Source: Qipengyuania aquimaris
Lineage (GTDB): Bacteria; Pseudomonadota; Alphaproteobacteria; Sphingomonadales; Sphingomonadaceae
Direction of reading: 5' to 3'
Assembly: GCF_009827445.1 (NCBI RefSeq)
Contig: NZ_WTYI01000001.1
Span: 2,122,381-2,186,380, forward strand
DNA: 64,000 nt
Shown here: positions 34,419-42,388 of the stretch, one piece after another
Position numbering within the stretch: position 1 is the stretch's first letter
Layout: each line of letters opens with the position of its first letter
Notes under the pieces: generated by a model
What the model saw: the letters and a program-made list of their open reading frames with translations, nothing else
Told to the model about the DNA's origin: nothing
The model's database searches: none
Program-made: the position numbers and the translations under genes

Positions 34419-35099
34419 ATGGCACGGCATTTTGTAACAGCGCTGATCGCGCTGGTGTTCGGGTTCGCGGGCGCGGCGGTCTTCTCGTTCAGCGGGTGGG
34501 GCAATTCGCAGACCCGCGAGTATCTCGTCGCAAACCCCGACATCCTGCCCGCGATGGCGAATGCCTATCAGGAACAACAATCGCGCGAATCGCTGGCGTC
34601 GGTCTCCAGCGAAGTGACGACGCCATTCCCCGGCGCCGTCCTCGGCAATCCCGAAGGCTCGCGCACGCTGGTGAAATTTACAGACTATGCCTGCGGCTAT
34701 TGCAGGATCAGCACCGAGGATATCGACCGCCTCGTGGCCAACGATCCGGAGCTGCGCGTGGTCATTCGCGAACTGCCGCTGTTCCAGGGCAGCGATGTGC
34801 CTGCACGCATGGCGCTTGCCGCAGCGCAACAGGGCAAGTTCGACGCGTTCTATCACGCCATGTTCGCAATGGGATCGACCGCGCCCGAAAACGTGATGGC
34901 GGCGGCGCGCGAAGCCGGTCTCGACCTCGAGGCGGCACAGGAATACGGCGCATCGGAAGAGGTCACGGCAGAGCTGGCGCGCAACCAGGTGCTAGCCCAG
35001 CAGCTTGGCTTTTCCGGAACACCCAGCTGGGTGACCGGCGACAAGGCATTCGAAGGCGCGGTCGGCTACGACCAGCTGGCGAAAGCGATCGGCAGCTAG
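34419..35099 (+). CDS. DsbA-family thiol oxidoreductase, membrane-anchored
   Basis: 226 residues. An N-terminal membrane anchor (about 8-26) precedes a thioredoxin-fold domain: the active-site motif is CGYC at 92-95, with TLVKFTDYACGYC as the typical strand before it, and a cis-proline loop FSGTPSW at the end. CGYC is typical of ScsC/BdbD-like DsbA relatives. It probably oxidises or isomerises cysteines of periplasmic proteins; no DsbB is in this window. It lies 25 bases after the M48 gene. Confidence 0.87.
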   Translation: MARHFVTALIALVFGFAGAAVFSFSGWGNSQTREYLVANPDILPAMANAYQEQQSRESLASVSSEVTTPFPGAVLGNPEGSRTLVKFTDYACGYCRISTEDIDRLVANDPELRVVIRELPLFQGSDVPARMALAAAQQGKFDAFYHAMFAMGSTAPENVMAAAREAGLDLEAAQEYGASEEVTAELARNQVLAQQLGFSGTPSWVTGDKAFEGAVGYDQLAKAIGS

Positions 35100-35102
35100 G
35101 CC

Positions 35103-35711
35103 CTATTCCTCGATCGCCTTGGCATACATCGAGGCAAGCGGCTTCGCCATTACGCGGCGCACCATGGGCTCGAAGAACTCCAGCGGCTCGCTCTCGTAAT
35201 CGGGATCGAAGGCCGCCTGATCGTACTTTTCGCAGAATTCCGCACAGGCCTGGTAATGGGGGCTGTCCTGGAACTTGTCGCGCACATTGCGATCCATGCC
35301 GAGGTGGTGGAAATAGTAATAGCCCTGGAAGGCACCGTGGTTCTGGCAGATCCAGTGAATCTCCTCGGTCACGAAGGGCTTGATGATCGAAGCTGCAACT
35401 TCCGGGTGGTTATAGCTGCCCAGCGTGTCCCCAATGTCGTGCAGCAGGGCCATCACGACATATTGCTCGTCACGTCCGTCGCGATGCGCGCGAGTCGCGG
35501 TTTGCAGCGAATGTTCGAGGCGGCAGACCGGAAATCCGCCGAAATCGCCGTCGAGCAGCTTCAAATGGTCGAGGACGCGGTCGGGCAAGTCCTTGGCAAA
35601 CGCCATGTATTCCGCGCCGATAATCGCCCAGTCTTCCTGCGTGCCTTCCTTCATTTCGCGAAACTTGGCTCGCTCCTCGATCGAGTGGGTCAGGTTTTCC
35701 GGTTTGTTCAT
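35103..35711 (-). CDS. HD-domain protein, PhnZ/MIOX-like di-iron oxygenase candidate
   Basis: 202 residues. The conserved HD order is visible: His in LEHSLQT, HD in LLHDIGD, His in YNHPEVA, His in CQNHGAF, and Asp in YDQAAFDPD. This H-HD-H-H-D pattern is that of the mixed-valence di-iron group containing PhnZ and myo-inositol oxygenase rather than a simple phosphohydrolase, but the substrate is unknown and a phosphatase cannot be excluded. No phosphonate genes are adjacent. It is convergent with the DsbA-like gene (3-base gap) and has a divergent histidine kinase upstream. Confidence 0.6.
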   Translation of the reverse strand: MNKPENLTHSIEERAKFREMKEGTQEDWAIIGAEYMAFAKDLPDRVLDHLKLLDGDFGGFPVCRLEHSLQTATRAHRDGRDEQYVVMALLHDIGDTLGSYNHPEVAASIIKPFVTEEIHWICQNHGAFQGYYYFHHLGMDRNVRDKFQDSPHYQACAEFCEKYDQAAFDPDYESEPLEFFEPMVRRVMAKPLASMYAKAIEE

Positions 35712-35792
35712 CGGCTCTCTCCCAAGTGCTTTCTTGCCTTATATCCTAGCGACTGGCGCAGGGCGCGGCAATTGCGCTAGGGAAGCCTCACG

Positions 35793-37010
35793 ATGGCCGT
35801 ACTGCCCTTTAGCCCGACGCCGTTCTTCGCAAACAAGAACCAAGCGTTCTGGAATCTCCAGCTGCTGGGCTGGGGCGGGGCGACGATGCTGCGCGTTATG
35901 TCGGCGGTGGCGAACGACCAGCCAGCCGAGCGCCTCGTCATTATCCTGATCGCCACGATCACCGGCTTCTCGCTCAGCCTGATCCTTTCCGTCGTGTACA
36001 ATTACCTGATTGCCCAAAGGCCGCTGGTGACATGGGGCAGCACGGCCGTAGTGCTGGTTTTCGCGACAGGCGTTTACGCCTTCATCGACAGCTGGGTGCT
36101 GGAAGTAGCGGGCACTTCTTCGAGCGGCAGCTTCGTCAGCCTGTTTGTCGGTATCTATTTCTTCGACCTCACCCTGCTCGGGGCATGGTCGGCGCTTTAC
36201 TACGCGATCAATTTCTTCCTTCAGGTGGAAGAGCAATCCGACCGCCTCGAGCGCCTAGAGGCGCAAGCCACCAGCGCACAATTGGCCATGCTGCGGTATC
36301 AGCTCAATCCGCACTTCCTCTTCAACACGCTTAATTCCATTAGCACGCTGGTCCTGCTCAAGCAGACGGAGCCGGCCAATGCGATGCTGACCCGTCTTTC
36401 CAGCTTCCTGCGCCACACGCTTGTCACCCAGCCGGGCGGCAAGGTGAGCGTGGCACAGGAGGCGGAGACGCTGCAGCTCTATCTCAGCATCGAGAAGATG
36501 CGGTTCGAGGACCGCCTGCGCACCAATTTCAGGATCGAAGACAGGGCGGCCAAGGCTCAGGTTCCATCCATGCTGCTCCAGCCGCTGATTGAAAATGCGA
36601 TCAAATACGGTGTCAGCCCGAAGGAAGAGGGTGCAGAGATCTCGCTGCTCGCGCAGATTGTCGGACCGCGCCTTAGGATTACGGTGTCTGACACGGGACC
36701 CGGCGTAGATGTGGGCGGGGTGGCATACGACCTTCCCGCGGTAATGGCCACGCACAAGCGCCGCGATTCGACTGGTGTGGGTCTCGCCAATATTCGCGAT
36801 CGCCTGGCGCAAGCCTATGGCGACGACCACCGTTTCGAAATCCGCTCGCCCGAATCGGGCGGATTCACCGTGCTGATCGAAATTCCGCACGAACTCGCCG
36901 ACGAGGAAGTGCCGCCTGCCGCAGCGCAGGGGACATTGGCCGAGAAACAAGCCACTGCCTTGACCGTTAATCCCCCGTCTGCCCCCCAGAAGGTAAGTAC
37001 CAAGCCATGA
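35793..37010 (+). CDS. LytS/AlgZ-type sensor histidine kinase
   Basis: 405 residues. Four hydrophobic segments (about 22-42, 46-72, 82-100, 118-142) are followed by a HisKA-like phosphoacceptor motif LNPHFLFNTLN with His174, then the HATPase domain with PLIENAIKYG and VSDTGPGV and GVGLANIRDRL. This is the LytS/AlgZ class, which signals to LytTR regulators; no periplasmic sensor domain is seen, so it may sense membrane state. The last four bases overlap the start of the response-regulator gene (ATGA), as expected for a pair. Confidence 0.92.
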   Translation: MAVLPFSPTPFFANKNQAFWNLQLLGWGGATMLRVMSAVANDQPAERLVIILIATITGFSLSLILSVVYNYLIAQRPLVTWGSTAVVLVFATGVYAFIDSWVLEVAGTSSSGSFVSLFVGIYFFDLTLLGAWSALYYAINFFLQVEEQSDRLERLEAQATSAQLAMLRYQLNPHFLFNTLNSISTLVLLKQTEPANAMLTRLSSFLRHTLVTQPGGKVSVAQEAETLQLYLSIEKMRFEDRLRTNFRIEDRAAKAQVPSMLLQPLIENAIKYGVSPKEEGAEISLLAQIVGPRLRITVSDTGPGVDVGGVAYDLPAVMATHKRRDSTGVGLANIRDRLAQAYGDDHRFEIRSPESGGFTVLIEIPHELADEEVPPAAAQGTLAEKQATALTVNPPSAPQKVSTKP

Positions 37011-37801
37011 CTATTCGCACGATCCTCGTCGATGACGAGAAGCTCGCAATCCAGGGGCTGCAGCTACGCCTCGAACCGTTCGATGACGTTGAGATCATCG
37101 AAACCTGCCAAAACGGGCGTGAGGCGATCCGCGCCATCAAAACGCTGAAACCGGACCTGGTCTTCCTCGACATCCAGATGCCGGGCTTCGACGGCTTTTC
37201 CGTCGTCCAGGGCGTCATGGAAATAGAACCGCCGTTGTTCGTGTTCGTCACCGCTTTCCAGGAACATGCCATCCGCGCCTTCGAGGCGAACGCGGTCAAC
37301 TACCTGATGAAGCCTGTCGACGAGGACAAGCTTGCCGATACCATAGAGCGCGTCCGCCAGCGCCTGGCCGAAAAGAAGTCTTCCGACGAAGCCGATCGCC
37401 TGCGCGGCGTCCTTTCAGAAGTCGCACCGGAAGCGGTCGAGACGAGCGAGGAAGATGCCGAGGCTGCCGGCCGCTACGAGAAGCTTATCAACGTGAAAGA
37501 CCGCGGCCAGATATTCCGTGTCGAAGTCGAGACGATCGAGCATATCGAGGCTGCCGGCGACTACATGTGCATCTATACCGGCGATAATTCGCTCATCCTG
37601 CGTGAGACGATGAAGGACCTCGAACGCCGCCTGGATCCGCGAAAGTTCCAGCGCGTGCACCGCTCGACTATCGTCAATCTCGATCAGGTGCGTCAGGTGA
37701 AGCCGCATACGAACGGCGAATGCTTTCTGGTGCTGGATAGCGGCGCGGAAGTGAAGGTTTCGCGTTCCTATCGCGACGTCGTGGCACGCTTCGTCCACTG
37801 A
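37007..37801 (+). CDS. LytTR-type response regulator
   Basis: 264 residues. The receiver domain covers 1-120 with phosphoacceptor Asp55 (VFLDIQMPGFDG) and the usual Thr in FVFVTAFQEHA and Lys in LMKPVDED. An acidic linker (about 125-160) leads to a LytTR DNA-binding domain (about 165-264) with DRGQIFRVEVETIEHIEAAGDYM and FQRVHRSTIVNL. Partner of the histidine kinase. Its stop codon shares the A of the ATG of nadC at 37801, so nadC expression is probably coupled to this regulator. Confidence 0.93.
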   Translation: MTIRTILVDDEKLAIQGLQLRLEPFDDVEIIETCQNGREAIRAIKTLKPDLVFLDIQMPGFDGFSVVQGVMEIEPPLFVFVTAFQEHAIRAFEANAVNYLMKPVDEDKLADTIERVRQRLAEKKSSDEADRLRGVLSEVAPEAVETSEEDAEAAGRYEKLINVKDRGQIFRVEVETIEHIEAAGDYMCIYTGDNSLILRETMKDLERRLDPRKFQRVHRSTIVNLDQVRQVKPHTNGECFLVLDSGAEVKVSRSYRDVVARFVH

Positions 37802-38661
37802 TGGGCTTCACTCTCAACGGATTCGACCTCGCTGCCTTCGTGCGCGAGACGCTCGCAGAGGATTTGGGCCAGGGCCTTCCGGGCGGCGGGCATGACGTAA
37901 CCAGCGAAAGCGTAATTCCCGCAGACGCGCGCTTCTCCGGCGTAATGGACACGCGCGACGACATCCGCGTCGCGGGCCTTCCGGTGGCGGAAGCTTTCTT
38001 CCGCGCGCTCGATAAGGACATGACGATCGAGTTGCTGGTCGAAGAAGGCGCCAGCGTTCCGGCCGGGACCGACCTGATGCGCCTTGAAGGCGATGCGCGC
38101 GCCATGCTGACGGCAGAGCGCAGTGCACTCAACACAGTTCAGCACCTGTCGGGCATTGCCACCATGGTCGCGCAATATGTCGCGGCGATGGACAATCCCG
38201 ACTGCACCCTGCTCGACACCCGCAAGACCATTCCCGGCCTGCGCCATCTCGAAAAATACGCGGTCCGCATGGGCGGGGGTGCGAACCACCGCATGGGCCT
38301 GTGGGACGCGGCAATGATCAAGGACAACCACGTCCTCGTCGCGGGCAGCGTCGGCGAGGCGGTTCGCCGCGCAGTCGAAGCAGGGGTCGAGGACATCATC
38401 TGCGAAGTCGACCGCATCGACCAGATCGAGCCAGCGCTCAAAGCAGGGGCCACCCGCCTCTTGCTCGACAATATGGAACCGCCGACTTTGCGCGAAGCCG
38501 TCGAACTGGTGGCGGGCCGGGTCCCGACCGAGGCCAGTGGCGGCATCAATCTTGCCACGATCAAGGCGAAGGCTGCCACCGGGGTCGACTATGTATCCGT
38601 CGGCAGGCTCACCCAGAGCGCGCCTGCAGCCGATATCGGTCTGGACTTTACCCCGCTGTAA
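37801..38661 (+). CDS. nadC: Nicotinate-nucleotide pyrophosphorylase (carboxylating)
   Basis: 286 residues, normal length. It makes nicotinate mononucleotide from quinolinate and PRPP in NAD synthesis. Visible markers: EDLGQGLPGGGHDVT at the N-terminus, then RSALNTVQHLSGIATMVAQYV and LDTRKTIPGLRHLEKYAVRMGG, and the substrate-binding IKDNHVLVAGS, LLDNMEP and EASGGINL segments. The ATG overlaps the response-regulator stop by one base. Neither nadA nor nadB is within the window. Confidence 0.96.
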   Translation: MGFTLNGFDLAAFVRETLAEDLGQGLPGGGHDVTSESVIPADARFSGVMDTRDDIRVAGLPVAEAFFRALDKDMTIELLVEEGASVPAGTDLMRLEGDARAMLTAERSALNTVQHLSGIATMVAQYVAAMDNPDCTLLDTRKTIPGLRHLEKYAVRMGGGANHRMGLWDAAMIKDNHVLVAGSVGEAVRRAVEAGVEDIICEVDRIDQIEPALKAGATRLLLDNMEPPTLREAVELVAGRVPTEASGGINLATIKAKAATGVDYVSVGRLTQSAPAADIGLDFTPL

Positions 38662-38699
38662 TTCGGGTGCATTCCCCTGATGAACGTGAGGGGAATGCA

Positions 38700-39122
38700 A
38701 TGAAGCCTGCAGCAATCAAGAAGTTCGATTTCCTTTATATCGGCTCCATGGTGGTAAGCGTGCTCGGCGCAGTGCTGAGTTTCGATGATCTGGTGGCAAT
38801 ATCCGACGACCAGCTGGCGACAGAAGGCCTGCCCGCCATGGGCAGCGGCGTGTTGTTGATCGGCCTTGCCTTCACCATCGTGATAACTCTCGCGCTTTGG
38901 TTCCTTGTATCCAAGCTCCGGATCGAATTCGTGAAATACATTCTCGCGCTGTTCGCCGCTTACAGCATCTTCTCGGTGGCGATGGGCAGCAGTGCAGAAG
39001 TGCCCATGACGAACCTGCTGATCGGCTGGGTCAGCACGATAATGTCGGTGGCTGCCGTGTATTTCCTGTTCACTCCGGAAGCGAAGGCCTGGTTCGCTGA
39101 GAAGCGAGGTTCGGGCGATTAA
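38700..39122 (+). CDS. Four-helix membrane protein of unknown function
   Basis: 140 residues. Four hydrophobic segments: about 11-30 (LYIGSMVVSVLGAVLSF), 46-68, 77-92 and 105-121, with short charged ends, so an integral inner-membrane protein. I do not recognise the family, though it resembles small YrdB-like hypotheticals in size. It starts 38 bases after nadC. Its TAA stop lies at 39120-39122 and overlaps the proposed ATT start of the RNase T2 gene. Confidence 0.7.
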   Translation: MKPAAIKKFDFLYIGSMVVSVLGAVLSFDDLVAISDDQLATEGLPAMGSGVLLIGLAFTIVITLALWFLVSKLRIEFVKYILALFAAYSIFSVAMGSSAEVPMTNLLIGWVSTIMSVAAVYFLFTPEAKAWFAEKRGSGD

Positions 39123-39822
39123 GGCCGCTTTACTGGCAGCTTCGGGCATCGTTTCGCTGGGCCTCTCCAGCGTTGCCCAGGCGCAAGCGTACCAGTGCCG
39201 CATACCCAACAACATAGAGATACCGCAGCTTCGCGACGAGGGGCGGGCGCGGAACCTGCCTGTCACGGGCTACACCCTCGCGCTAAGCTGGAGTCCGGAG
39301 TTTTGCCGCTTTCGCGAGGATGACAGGCGGCACGCCCGGCAATGCTCGGGCAGGCAAGGCCGGTTCGGTTTCACCGTTCACGGGCTTTGGCCGAACAGCG
39401 GGCGCATCTGGCCCCAATGGTGCGCGCGGACACCGGTCAGTACCGATGTCCTGAAGCCAAACCTTTGCATGAGTCCCGATGCGTCGCTCCTTGCCCGCCA
39501 GTGGCAAAAGCACGGCAGTTGCATGACTCGGCGCCCGGCGACCTATTTCAAGGTGACGCGCATACTCTACGATGGTCTGCGGTGGCCGGATTTCGTCCGC
39601 ATCAGCCGCGAGGACGACCTCACCGCCGGCACCATTCGCACTCGCTTTGCAGACGCCAATCCGGGCTGGTTTCCCGAGGCTGTGGGCGTGCACCTCGACC
39701 GCAAGGGATGGCTCGAGGAATTGCGGCTTTGTTACAACAGGCGCTTCATGCCCGAAGCCTGCGATGCGCGGCGTTACGGTGCCAAGGACAAGCAGGCTGC
39801 GAAGATTTGGCGGGGTCTGTAA
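39118..39822 (+). CDS. Secreted RNase T2-family ribonuclease, probable ATT start
   Basis: 234 residues. Both catalytic RNase T2 motifs are present: CAS-I FTVHGLWPNS and CAS-II RQWQKHGSC, with cysteines for disulfides (Cys in QCRIP, EFCRF, WCART and SC). A typical signal peptide (AALLAASGIVSLGLSSVAQA) begins immediately after codon 2. No ATG, GTG or TTG lies between an in-frame TAA at 39040 and the signal sequence, and the codon before the signal sequence is ATT at 39118, preceded by GAGG at 39106-39109 (spacing 8). It overlaps the previous stop by three bases. So the start is ATT or, less likely, a CTG (39097 or 39133), or there is a sequencing error. It degrades RNA outside the cytoplasm. 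Confidence 0.83.
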   Translation: MKAALLAASGIVSLGLSSVAQAQAYQCRIPNNIEIPQLRDEGRARNLPVTGYTLALSWSPEFCRFREDDRRHARQCSGRQGRFGFTVHGLWPNSGRIWPQWCARTPVSTDVLKPNLCMSPDASLLARQWQKHGSCMTRRPATYFKVTRILYDGLRWPDFVRISREDDLTAGTIRTRFADANPGWFPEAVGVHLDRKGWLEELRLCYNRRFMPEACDARRYGAKDKQAAKIWRGL

Positions 39823-39844
39823 GGAACCAGAAGAAGACGCTTGG

Positions 39845-40384
39845 TCAGCCCTGATCCCTCAGCCTTCCTATTAACTGATCGGTGCCTGCCGCGATGCCCG
39901 AAAAGTAATCATCTTGCCTGAAATGAGGCAGGATCGAGTTTTGAATCACGGCTGAGCAGAACTCGTCCGGCAACACCTCCTCAAGACCATAGCCGACGGC
40001 GATCCTCACCCTGCGCTCGTTGGGAGCAACCAGGAGGATGACGCCATTATCGACACCTGCGCGACCGATCCCCCAGGCACCGCCCAGATCGGTCGTGTAG
40101 TCCGCAATCTCGCGCCCCATGAGACTGCCGACGGTAACAACCACCATCTGGTGTCCGGTGGCCTTCTCCAGGTCGATGAGCTTCTGAGCAATCGCCTGCT
40201 CTGCTGCCGGCGCAAGAATACTGGCATGATCCGAAACCGGCCCAAGCAGTTCCACCGATGGAGCCGGACGGGATTCTTCCACTGGAACCGCGGCTGGATC
40301 GCCCTGCGATTGATCCAGGCATCCGGCCAGTGCTGCGCCGAAAACGAGCGGACCACAGACTATATGGGAGAGGCGCCTCCTCAA
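39845..40384 (-). CDS. TPM-domain (YgcG-like) lipoprotein
   Basis: About 179 residues. It begins MRRRLSHIVCGPLVFGAALAGC, a lipoprotein signal ending LAGC with the Cys near residue 22. The TPM domain follows: LGPVSDHASILAPAAEQAIAQKLIDLEKATGHQMVVVTVGSL, then IGRAGVDNGVILLVAPNERRVRIAVGYGLE. The domain is found in thylakoid PSII-repair phosphatases and in membrane-bound YgcG-like proteins; the function here is unknown. The start is a TTG at 40384 that overlaps the tadA TGA by two bases, since the frame gives a correct signal peptide from that codon. Confidence 0.78.
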   Translation of the reverse strand: MRRRLSHIVCGPLVFGAALAGCLDQSQGDPAAVPVEESRPAPSVELLGPVSDHASILAPAAEQAIAQKLIDLEKATGHQMVVVTVGSLMGREIADYTTDLGGAWGIGRAGVDNGVILLVAPNERRVRIAVGYGLEEVLPDEFCSAVIQNSILPHFRQDDYFSGIAAGTDQLIGRLRDQG

Positions 40385-40836
40385 CGGCGGACCATGAAGA
40401 ATTCGCGCAGCATCTGGGCGGCCCTGGCTTCCCCAATCCCAGAATAAACCTCCGGGCGGTGCAGGCATTGTTCTTGCTCGAAAACACGAGCGCCGTGTTC
40501 GACCGCGCCGCCCTTGGGGTCGCTCGCCCCGTAGTAAACCTTGCCCAGCCTTGCGTGCACGATCGCACCTGCGCACATGGCGCACGGTTCCAGCGTGACC
40601 CATAATTCGCAGTCGGTAAGGCGTTCCTGCCCAAGTGATTCTGCAGCACGGCGAATCGCCAGGATTTCGGCGTGGGCAGTCGGATCGCAAGTCTCGCGCG
40701 GCGTGTTGTGCGCCTCAGCAACCACCTCGCCGTCGCGTGTGATGACTGCACCCACCGGTACTTCGCCCGCTGCTGCGCTGGCCTCTGCCAGTTCGAGCGC
40801 GCGCTTCATCGGTTGCGGAAGGGTCCAGCCTGTCAT
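40381..40836 (-). CDS. tadA: tRNA-specific adenosine deaminase
   Basis: 151 residues, the family length. Zinc and proton-shuttle residues are His55 and Glu57 (THAHAEI-type motif, read TAHAEI), and Cys85/Cys88 in PCAMC. It converts the wobble adenosine of tRNA-Arg(ACG) to inosine; the related cytidine/guanine deaminases share the fold, but length, HAE and PCAMC plus the SDPKGGAVEHG segment fit TadA. It is followed by, and overlaps, the TPM lipoprotein gene. Confidence 0.93.
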   Translation of the reverse strand: MTGWTLPQPMKRALELAEASAAAGEVPVGAVITRDGEVVAEAHNTPRETCDPTAHAEILAIRRAAESLGQERLTDCELWVTLEPCAMCAGAIVHARLGKVYYGASDPKGGAVEHGARVFEQEQCLHRPEVYSGIGEARAAQMLREFFMVRR

Positions 40837-40993
40837 ACCAGCGCCTCGCTAGCCCGCAGGCTTCGGGGGCGCAACGTGCTTGACGATTCGCACCCTCGCC
40901 GCTATGCGCGCCGCTTTCCGGGATTTATGAGCCCCTCACCCGCAAATGCGGTCAAGGGAACTCGCCCGTCCATTCGAACGAAGAGACTGAACC

Positions 40994-41284
40994 ATGTCGC
41001 GTATTTGCGAACTCACCGGCAAAGGCCGCCAGGTCGGCAACAATGTGAGCCACGCCAACAACAAGACCAAGCGCGTCTTCCTGCCGAACCTGCAGAACGT
41101 CACGCTGCTGAGCGAAAAGCTCGATCGCAGCTTCAAGTTCCGCGTGTCGACCCAGGGCCTGCGTTCGGTCGAGCACAACGGCGGTCTCGACAACTGGCTG
41201 CTGAAGACCAAGGACGAAAAGCTTTCGGCCAACGCGCTCAAGGTAAAGCGCGAGCTCAAGAAGGCTGTAGCCGAAGCCGCTTAA
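40994..41284 (+). CDS. rpmB: 50S ribosomal protein L28
   Basis: 96 residues. It starts [27 protein letters not shown] and continues with FLPNLQNV, a standard L28 N-terminus, and a C-terminal helical basic tail. A single-gene unit ending at the strong terminator at 41325-41357. The L28 N-terminus here has one Cys (ICEL), consistent with a partial or zinc-free form. Confidence 0.97.
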   Translation: MSRICELTGKGRQVGNNVSHANNKTKRVFLPNLQNVTLLSEKLDRSFKFRVSTQGLRSVEHNGGLDNWLLKTKDEKLSANALKVKRELKKAVAEAA

Positions 41285-41324
41285 GGCGATGGCGCTTCGG
41301 CGCCGATCCAAGGCTTGAATTCTG

Positions 41325-41357
41325 AAAAGGCGCGCGGGTCTTGCCTGCGCGCCTTTT
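41325..41357 (+). terminator. Rho-independent terminator of rpmB
   Basis: AAAAGGCGCGC and GCGCGCCTTTT form a perfect 11-base stem around an 11-base loop, with the T-run at the 3' side. Because the stem carries A4 and T4 at opposite ends, it could also act on the minus strand and end the esterase transcript (stop at 41374). Confidence 0.9.
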
Positions 41358-41373
41358 GCTGTTTGCTGCTGGG

Positions 41374-42342
41374 TTATCGAGCGTCTTTGGGCCAGTTTAA
41401 TCGCATCAGCAGGGTTCTTTGGAACTTGCTGAAGTTATCGTCCGAGATAAGCCAGATAGCCCAATCGCCACCCGGCTCTTGCGTAACAAGAGCTCCTTCG
41501 AAGTTCTCTTGCGGGAAGGGGCGTCCAAGATCACTCAGGGGCTCCAGGGCGATCCCTTCTCCGCCCCTAATGTCCTCTGGGTCGAAGGTCGCGAGCTTCA
41601 CGGAGAAGTAGGGCGGCAAACCGAGTTCGAATGCGCGAAGGAGCACAAGGATTCTCCCATCGGGTAGAAGTGCGGCCTCCGAAGGGTTGTATCCCTCTTC
41701 GCCTATCAGGGTGAAGCTGACAGGATTTGCGCCGCGAACGGGATCGTCGTCGAAAACCAGCGCCTCGTGCCGAGCCTCGCCGCGATCCTCCTCAGCGATC
41801 ACGATGATCTTGCCGTCGGCAAGGCGAACCATGGCTTCCGCGCCTGAATTGTTCGCCCAGTCCTGCATGGCCGGCGGTTTCAAAGCCGCCGACCAGGTAC
41901 GGTCTCGGTTGAACCTGACAACGTGGTTCGACCCCTCGATGCCTGACCAGAAGCGACCTGTTTCGGGGTCGCGCACAATGGATTCTAGGTCGATCCGGAT
42001 CCAGCCATCATTCGAGAACCCCGTGAAACCGGAAACTTCCGGTGCAGGCCCCTCCCGGTCCGGTCGGGTAAGCAACAGAACGCGTCCTGCATCGCTGCCT
42101 GCGAGAAACATATCCCCGCCAAGGGCAACCAATGCGGAATAACCACCGAACCCGTCGTTCTCGCTTGTCAGGTGCCAAAGCCCGCCAAGTGACAGGGGGC
42201 CATTCGTCACAGCATCGAACGTGAGCGCGCGTATCTCAACTGAACCTGTCAGGTCCGGCGGAGCGACATCGCTGCGCACGAACACCCCGGGCGAGAGGCC
42301 CAGGGCGAGAAGCGCAACAAGGAAAATTCGGCCTATCCGCAT
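41374..42342 (-). CDS. Exported esterase-like/phytase-like protein
   Basis: 322 residues with a signal peptide or anchor (about 1-20). The body matches the esterase-like activity of phytase family (PF13449-type beta-propeller): segments GGYSALVALGGDMFLAGSDAGRVL, LESIVRDPETGRFWSGIEGSNHVVRF, NSGAEAMVRLADGKIIVIAEEDR and GYNPSEAALLPDGRILVLLR are the repeated blades. It probably hydrolyses phosphate or ester bonds outside the membrane; the activity in this family is mainly inferred. Its gene ends just after the bidirectional rpmB terminator. Confidence 0.8.
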   Translation of the reverse strand: MRIGRIFLVALLALGLSPGVFVRSDVAPPDLTGSVEIRALTFDAVTNGPLSLGGLWHLTSENDGFGGYSALVALGGDMFLAGSDAGRVLLLTRPDREGPAPEVSGFTGFSNDGWIRIDLESIVRDPETGRFWSGIEGSNHVVRFNRDRTWSAALKPPAMQDWANNSGAEAMVRLADGKIIVIAEEDRGEARHEALVFDDDPVRGANPVSFTLIGEEGYNPSEAALLPDGRILVLLRAFELGLPPYFSVKLATFDPEDIRGGEGIALEPLSDLGRPFPQENFEGALVTQEPGGDWAIWLISDDNFSKFQRTLLMRLNWPKDAR

Positions 42343-42388
42343 CGGGTAAACGCATGCCGTGGCGCGACCTGCGGGTATGCTCCCAACC

